Assembly: GCA_045597125.1 (NCBI GenBank)
Contig: JAZODR010000031.1
Location: 1 to 64,000, forward strand
Source: RGIG5579 sp045597125
GTDB taxonomy: Bacteria > Bacillota > Clostridia > Oscillospirales > SIG627
Direction: 5' to 3'
DNA length: 64,000 nt
Below, piece by piece: positions 59,348-64,000 of this stretch. The translations under genes and the position numbers were made by a program. Position 1 is the stretch's first letter. Each line of letters begins with the position of its first letter. The notes below the pieces were generated by a model, which worked only from the letters and a program-made list of their open reading frames with translations, searched no databases and had not been told where the DNA came from.

Positions 59348-62095
59348 ATGGAAGCACCTATCATCTCGGAAGAGCTTTGCTCCTCTTCTGCAGAAAAAAA
59401 GAAAAACCGTTTTTGGCTTTTTATAGAGGAAAAGGGAAAAGGGAATTTGCCCCTTGTCCTTTCGTTCCTTTTGCCTTTTTTGACCTTTTTTGTTTGTCTT
59501 GCCATTCAAGGACTTTATCCCTTTGGTGACAATCAAATTATCAATTATGACGGTTGGCATCAGTATTACCCTTTTGTTTTGAAACTTTGGGATCATTTCC
59601 GCGATGGAAGCAGTTTTTTGTACGACTGGTCTATGGGTATGGGAACCAATTTTCTTTCCATGCTATCCTATTACGGCTCCAGTCCCTTGAACCTTTTGGT
59701 ACTCTTGGCTCCTGAGCGTGATTTCCGCCTTTTGTTTCAGTTTTTTGTCATTCTCCGCATTGGCTTGGCAGGACTTTTTATGAGTCTTTTCTTGAAAAAA
59801 ACGATGAAAAATGCAGGCTTTTCCGTTGCATTTTTTGCTATGGGATATGCTCTCAGCGGTTATATGATGGGCTATTTCTGGAATAATATGTGGCTGGATA
59901 CCGTTGCCCTTTATCCTCTTTTGTGTCTGGCAACCCTGAAACTGTTCCGTGAAGGCAAAAGCAGTTTGTATATCTTCACCCTTGCCCTGAGCCTTTTTTC
60001 GAATTACTATATCGGATATATGTGCTGCGTGTTTACCGTGCTGGTGTTTTTTGTCCTATGCGTGGTGGATCGTGTCCGTTTTGTGGATTTTTTAAAAAAG
60101 GGTCTTCGTTTTGGATTGGCAAGTATTTGGGGTGCGGCTATGTCGGCGGTGCTTTTGCTCCCCGCTTTTTTTGGGCTTTTGAATACCGCTTCTACCTCGG
60201 GCGAGGTTTCTCTTTACGTATCTTTTTACGAATCAATTCGCGATCTGATCGCGCCTTTGATCTCTTTCCATGAGCCTGCGGTAATGGATGGACTTCCCAA
60301 TTTGGCAACGGCGGCAATCATTTCGCTTTTTTCCTTTGCCTTTTTGTGGGCGAAAAAAATTCATTTTCGGGAAAAGATTTGCGCTTTTCTGGTTCTTGTC
60401 TTTTTGCTTTTCTCTATGAATTTCAGCGTGCTGAATTATTTTTGGCATGGAATGCATTTTACCAATATGATTCCGTACCGCTTTGCTTTTCTCTTTTCTT
60501 TTGCGGTAGTGGTAATGGCATATCGCTATTATAAACTGGGGATGGAGGATTTTGACTGGATCGACGCTGTTGGCATGCTCCTTTTTGCGGGTCTTGCCGC
60601 ATTTTGCGCCCTTGGTTATTACGGCACCTTTGCCATTGTGGCAAGCGTAGCGGTTTTTGTGATCGTTATCCTGGCGGCGGTGCTGTATGCAAAAAAGATT
60701 GTGCCGAGGAGAGTGTTGGCTGTTGTGGTTTGCTCGGTTCTTGCGGTAGAGACCGTATCTTCTGCCTGGATTGGAACAAAAGCTGTGGGAAGCAGCAGTT
60801 ATTCCGGTTACTACGATTTGGAAATCGGTGAAGAGGTACGGGAACTTGCAGAGCTCGTAGAGGGCAGGGAAGAATTTTCTCAGGATTTTTATCGCCTTGA
60901 AACAACCGAGTGGCGCAGTTTGAATGACTCTTGTTTTTACGATTACAACGGTATCTCCCAGTTCTCCTCTTCTGCAAATCGCAACGTTTCCGCATTTATG
61001 CAAGCGCTTGGTATGCCCGCAGATCCGGGCAGCAACCGCTTTGTCTATGTTCACGGAACGCCTCTTGCCAATACTGCCTTAGGCATCAAATATCTAATCC
61101 ACAAGAACGGCTCTTTGACCGATGAGGATTTGACCTGTATTGTTCCTTCGGACAATCAAAATACTGCTGCTTTGTATGAGAATCAAGGCTTTGCAGGGCT
61201 TGGCTTTATGATCGAGGAGGAAGGCGGTTCTTTTTCCTTTGATATGCTGCAAACTCCCGTTATGCGTCAAAATGAATTGTTCCGCGCTATGACGGGTCTG
61301 GAGGGGAATCTTTTGACACAGATTCCTTCTGCACAAGAAATACATTTGAATCTTGATTCGAAGGAGCTGGGTTACGGTTATTATGAATATACTGCCTCGC
61401 CTCTTCCTGCGGGAGAGACCGATCGGGTCTTCAATCTCTCCGTGAAGGTTCCTGAAGACGGTATGATTTATATTTATGCAGATGTACCTAAGGCAAGCTA
61501 TATTCAGGTTAACAATGCTTGGCATGCCATTGACGAATATCCCAATTTCTTTTCCGCAGGTAAATTTTCCGAAAACGAGACCTTCACCCTTCGCGCCGTT
61601 ATTGATAATGATGCTTCTGCTGAATTTACCGATCGCGCCGTATTTTATGTGTGTACCTTGGATGAAGCGCTTTGGCAAGAGGGATTGGCGCGTCTGAAGG
61701 ATGAGAAATTGGAAATTACCACCTTTGAGGATACCTATGTGAAAGGTGAGGTCCATGCCAAAAAAGATGGCTATCTGTACACTTCCATTCCTTTCGAGCC
61801 TGCCCATAGCTGGCAAGTTCTTTTGGATGGTAAGCCTGCGGAGATTAAGCCCTTTGCAGGGTCTTTTGTGGGTATTTACGTTCCTGAAGGGGAACATACC
61901 GTGGAATTTTCTTATTCGCCTTTAGGATTTGCCAAGGGGAGATGGATTTCTTTGGTTGCCATCCTTCTTTGGGTGGGACTTGCGGTGTGGGAAAAGCGCG
62001 GACATAAACTTTTTCCCGAAAAGTCTTTGCATGGGAAAGGAGGATGCTTGGATGACCATTCAGAAACTGATGTCCATTACCCGCAAAGGGATTGA
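59348..62095 (+). CDS. YfhO-family membrane protein (lipoteichoic-acid glycosylation type)
   Basis: The 915-residue protein has about 13 membrane helices in residues 35-470, then a large extracytoplasmic domain (about 495-880) and a last helix near the C terminus (SLVAILLWVGLAVWEKRG). YfhO proteins are GT-C-like glycosyltransferases that add sugars to lipoteichoic or wall polymers. Start 59348 follows AAAGGAAATAAA. Its 3' end overlaps the next gene by 44 nt, so the next gene is translationally linked. Confidence 0.85.
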   Translation: MEAPIISEELCSSSAEKKKNRFWLFIEEKGKGNLPLVLSFLLPFLTFFVCLAIQGLYPFGDNQIINYDGWHQYYPFVLKLWDHFRDGSSFLYDWSMGMGTNFLSMLSYYGSSPLNLLVLLAPERDFRLLFQFFVILRIGLAGLFMSLFLKKTMKNAGFSVAFFAMGYALSGYMMGYFWNNMWLDTVALYPLLCLATLKLFREGKSSLYIFTLALSLFSNYYIGYMCCVFTVLVFFVLCVVDRVRFVDFLKKGLRFGLASIWGAAMSAVLLLPAFFGLLNTASTSGEVSLYVSFYESIRDLIAPLISFHEPAVMDGLPNLATAAIISLFSFAFLWAKKIHFREKICAFLVLVFLLFSMNFSVLNYFWHGMHFTNMIPYRFAFLFSFAVVVMAYRYYKLGMEDFDWIDAVGMLLFAGLAAFCALGYYGTFAIVASVAVFVIVILAAVLYAKKIVPRRVLAVVVCSVLAVETVSSAWIGTKAVGSSSYSGYYDLEIGEEVRELAELVEGREEFSQDFYRLETTEWRSLNDSCFYDYNGISQFSSSANRNVSAFMQALGMPADPGSNRFVYVHGTPLANTALGIKYLIHKNGSLTDEDLTCIVPSDNQNTAALYENQGFAGLGFMIEEEGGSFSFDMLQTPVMRQNELFRAMTGLEGNLLTQIPSAQEIHLNLDSKELGYGYYEYTASPLPAGETDRVFNLSVKVPEDGMIYIYADVPKASYIQVNNAWHAIDEYPNFFSAGKFSENETFTLRAVIDNDASAEFTDRAVFYVCTLDEALWQEGLARLKDEKLEITTFEDTYVKGEVHAKKDGYLYTSIPFEPAHSWQVLLDGKPAEIKPFAGSFVGIYVPEGEHTVEFSYSPLGFAKGRWISLVAILLWVGLAVWEKRGHKLFPEKSLHGKGGCLDDHSETDVHYPQRD

Positions 62096-62786
62096 CGATT
62101 TTCATATGATTCCCGAGGGGGCAAAGATTGCCGTCGGTGTTTCAGGCGGCAAGGATTCTCTTGCTCTTGTAACTGCTCTTGCTCATTTGTCCAAATTTCA
62201 TCCGTCTCACTTTCAGGTGAAGGCGCTTACGGTGGATTTGGGATTTGAGGGAGCTGATTATACTCCTATTGCCAACTATCTTGAAGAGCTGGGCGTGGAG
62301 TACCGCGTAATGAAAACTGATATCGGAAAAATCATCTTTGATGTGCGGAAGGAAAAAAATCCTTGCGCTCTTTGCGCAAAAATGAAGCGCGGTGTTCTTT
62401 GCGACGGTGCCAAGGAAATGGGGTGCGATATCCTTGCCCTTGCCCATCACAAAGACGATTTGATTGATACCTTTCTCTTGAATCTTTTTTATGCGGGACG
62501 GATTGATACGTTTCTGCCTGTGACGGAGTTGACCAAAACGGGAATTACCGTCATTCGCCCCTTTCTCTATGCGCAGGAAAAGGAATTGGTGTATTTTGCC
62601 AATAAAAATCCCATGCCCGTTTGTTCCTCTCTTTGCCCTGCCGATAAACATACTTCCCGAGAAGATGTAAAAGGCTTGGTGAAAATTCTTGCCCGAGAAA
62701 ACCCCGATATTAAGGCGAAAATTTTTGGCGCTATCCTTCGCTCAGGCCTCCTTGAGCGCAAGGAAAACGATACGATTACCCTTTGA
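62052..62786 (+). CDS. TtcA-like tRNA thiolation protein
   Basis: The 244-residue protein has the PP-loop SGGKDS (31-36), two Cys in NPCALCAKMKRG (CxxC) and Cys residues in PVCSSLCPADKHTSRE. TtcA uses a 4Fe-4S cluster held by CxxC and a distal Cys to thiolate cytidine-32 of tRNA. Start 62052 follows AAAGGAGG at about 62037-62043. It overlaps the YfhO gene's end. It is not obviously related to envelope functions; the pairing may be positional only. Confidence 0.82.
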   Translation: MTIQKLMSITRKGIDDFHMIPEGAKIAVGVSGGKDSLALVTALAHLSKFHPSHFQVKALTVDLGFEGADYTPIANYLEELGVEYRVMKTDIGKIIFDVRKEKNPCALCAKMKRGVLCDGAKEMGCDILALAHHKDDLIDTFLLNLFYAGRIDTFLPVTELTKTGITVIRPFLYAQEKELVYFANKNPMPVCSSLCPADKHTSREDVKGLVKILARENPDIKAKIFGAILRSGLLERKENDTITL

Positions 62787-62826
62787 TGGAAAATGTGAAA
62801 AAAGTGTTAACAATAATGCAAATTGC

Positions 62827-62854
62827 TTGAATTTTCCAGTGAACAGGCTATAAT
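62827..62854 (+). promoter_or_regulatory. Promoter of groESL
   Basis: TTGAAT (62827-62832) and TATAAT (62849-62854) with a 16-nt spacer, directly upstream of the CIRCE element. Confidence 0.75.
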
Positions 62855-62867
62855 AATAACAAAGAGA

Positions 62868-62894
62868 TTAGCACTCTCTTGGTGAGAGTGCTAA
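62868..62894 (+). promoter_or_regulatory. CIRCE operator (HrcA binding site)
   Basis: TTAGCACTC-N9-GAGTGCTAA is a perfect match to the CIRCE consensus. HrcA repressor binding here shuts groESL off until heat shock titrates it away through GroEL. Confidence 0.97.
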
Positions 62895-62928
62895 TCCGGT
62901 AAAAAATACTTCAGGAGGAATGAAGAAG

Positions 62929-63210
62929 ATGTTGAAACCCCTTAATGACAGAGTCATTCTCAAAATGGTAGAGGCTCAGGAAACCACTGCTTCCGGTATT
63001 ATCCTGGCGGGTGCTGCCAAAGAGAAGCCTGAAATTGCTGAGGTTGTAGCAGTAGGCCCCGGCGGTGTGATTGACGGCAACAAGATTGAAATGACCGTTG
63101 CTACAGGTGATAAGGTGATTATGTCTAAGTACGCAGGAACCGAGGTCAAGTATCAGGGTCAGGAGTACGTAATTGTCAGAATGGGCGATATTCTCGCTAT
63201 TGTAGATTAA
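62929..63210 (+). CDS. groES: Co-chaperonin GroES
   Basis: The 93-residue protein begins LKPLNDRVILKMVEAQETTA and has the mobile loop TTASGIILAGAAKEKP, with the C-terminal VKYQGQEYVIVRMGDILAIV typical of GroES. Seven copies cap the GroEL ring. Start 62929 is preferred over 62920, as AGGAGGA (62913-62919) gives normal spacing to it. Regulated by CIRCE/HrcA. Precedes groEL by 12 nt. Confidence 0.97.
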   Translation: MLKPLNDRVILKMVEAQETTASGIILAGAAKEKPEIAEVVAVGPGGVIDGNKIEMTVATGDKVIMSKYAGTEVKYQGQEYVIVRMGDILAIVD

Positions 63211-63222
63211 GGAGGAACGATT

Positions 63223-64000
63223 ATGGCAAAAGAAATTATTTACGGTATTGATGCCAGAAATAAATTGATGTCGGGTATTGATCAGCTTGCCGATGCAGTT
63301 AAGGCAACCATTGGCCCTAAGGGCAGAAACGTTGTTTTGGATAAAAAATTCGGAGCACCTCTCATTACCAATGACGGTGTTACCATTGCAAAGGAAATTG
63401 AGCTTCCCGATCCTTTTGAAAATATGGGCGCTCAGTTGATTCGTCAGGTGGCCGTTAAGACCAATGATGCTGCAGGTGACGGTACTACTACTGCAACCGT
63501 TTTGGCACAGGCCTTCGTTCGTGAGGGTATGAAGAACGTGACCGCCGGTATAAACCCTATGATTCTCAAGAAGGGTATTTCCAAGGCAGTGGAAACAGCT
63601 ATTGCTGAGCTGAAGAAGAATTCCAAGCCGGTTTCCGGCAAGGAAGACATCGTACGCGTGGGTACCATTTCCGGCGGCGACGAAGTAATCGGCATGCTGA
63701 TTGCAGACGCGATGGAAAAGGTTTCCGCAGACGGTGTTATTACGGTTGAGGAAAGCAAATCCGCAGAGACTTATTGTGAGGTCGTAGAGGGTATGCAGTT
63801 TGACCGCGGTTATCTCTCCCCCTATATGGTAACGGATACCGATAAGATGGAGGCTGTTTTTGACGATGCTATCCTTCTTATTACCGATAAGAAGATTTCC
63901 AACATTCAGGAGATTTTGCCTCTTCTCGAGCAGGTTATGCAGTCCGGCAAGAAGCTGGTTATCATCGCTGAGGACGTAGAGGGCGAAGCGCTTTCCACTC
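63223..64000 (+). CDS. groEL: Chaperonin GroEL, 5' part (runs off the window)
   Basis: The frame begins MAKEIIYGIDARNKLMSGID after ribosome site AAGGAGG and is open to the last base; about 259 of roughly 545 residues are visible. GDGTTTATVLA (nucleotide site) and IGPKGRNVVLDKKFGAP are present. It is the second gene of the CIRCE-regulated groESL operon. Confidence 0.98.
   Translation, partial: MAKEIIYGIDARNKLMSGIDQLADAVKATIGPKGRNVVLDKKFGAPLITNDGVTIAKEIELPDPFENMGAQLIRQVAVKTNDAAGDGTTTATVLAQAFVREGMKNVTAGINPMILKKGISKAVETAIAELKKNSKPVSGKEDIVRVGTISGGDEVIGMLIADAMEKVSADGVITVEESKSAETYCEVVEGMQFDRGYLSPYMVTDTDKMEAVFDDAILLITDKKISNIQEILPLLEQVMQSGKKLVIIAEDVEGEALST

Overview
The window is most likely a chromosomal segment of an anaerobic, probably gut-dwelling member of the Clostridia (Bacillota). 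Supporting signs are strong Shine-Dalgarno sites, consensus TTGACA/TATAAT promoters with 17-nt spacers, a CIRCE operator before groESL, class B sortase, LCP and YfhO envelope proteins, a Wzz/BY-kinase/PHP-phosphatase module, a dockerin-type secreted protein, and a PduL-type phosphotransacylase next to a GGGtGRT/Fe-S scaffold pair. I cannot name a genus from the sequence alone.

Layout. 1-2980 is the right end of an integrated mobile element: the 3' part of a tyrosine recombinase, two tiny ORFs bracketed by hairpins, an XRE regulator and a large serine recombinase. The recombinase reads into the terminator of the neighbouring chromosomal gene, which marks the probable attachment junction. 2948-9543 holds carbohydrate and amino-acid uptake (GH2 glycosidase, GPH-type sugar transporter, divergent AraC regulator, APC permease). 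9618-11939 is an acyl-CoA/ACP synthetase with a palindromic operator and a MarR regulator. 12002-14317 is the PduL - Fe-S scaffold - GGGtGRT operon. 14419-17498 is a four-gene membrane/glycan operon. 17699-20859 has a TIM-barrel sugar epimerase/isomerase and two Gfo/Idh/MocA dehydrogenases. 20894-25368 has a PHP-type metallohydrolase with Ig-like and discoidin-like domains, a two-gene operon with a sigma-like HTH protein behind an operator-bearing promoter, and a secreted transglutaminase-dockerin protein.

25394-34723 carries housekeeping and transport genes: phosphoglucomutase, a CNNM-type transporter behind a structured leader, three small proteins, PutP, a radical SAM protein, tRNA-Glu, a HAD phosphatase and a membrane glycosyltransferase. 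34739-42758 has a second acyl synthetase divergent from a condensation-fold acyltransferase, a zinc-ribbon membrane protein, an amidase, an FtsX-type ABC protein and a histidine phosphatase. 42812-51314, mostly on the minus strand, carries a zinc-ribbon protein, a tRNA-like RNA, a sigma factor, sortase B, a DinG-like helicase, EngB and Lon. 51517-62786 runs on the plus strand: a possible degenerate sensor protein, PfkA, a sugar-kinase-like phosphotransferase, the polysaccharide co-polymerase/kinase/phosphatase set, gamma-carbonic anhydrase, an RlmA-like methyltransferase, LCP, YfhO and a TtcA-like protein. The window ends inside groEL.

Functionally the region couples sugar uptake and central sugar metabolism with envelope and polysaccharide assembly and lipid-type acyl activation. 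The least understood parts are the GGGtGRT operon, the CNNM leader RNA, the tRNA-like RNA behind the sigma factor, the sigma-like operon at 22.9-23.7 kb, and the acyl-ligase/condensation/zinc-ribbon membrane cluster.
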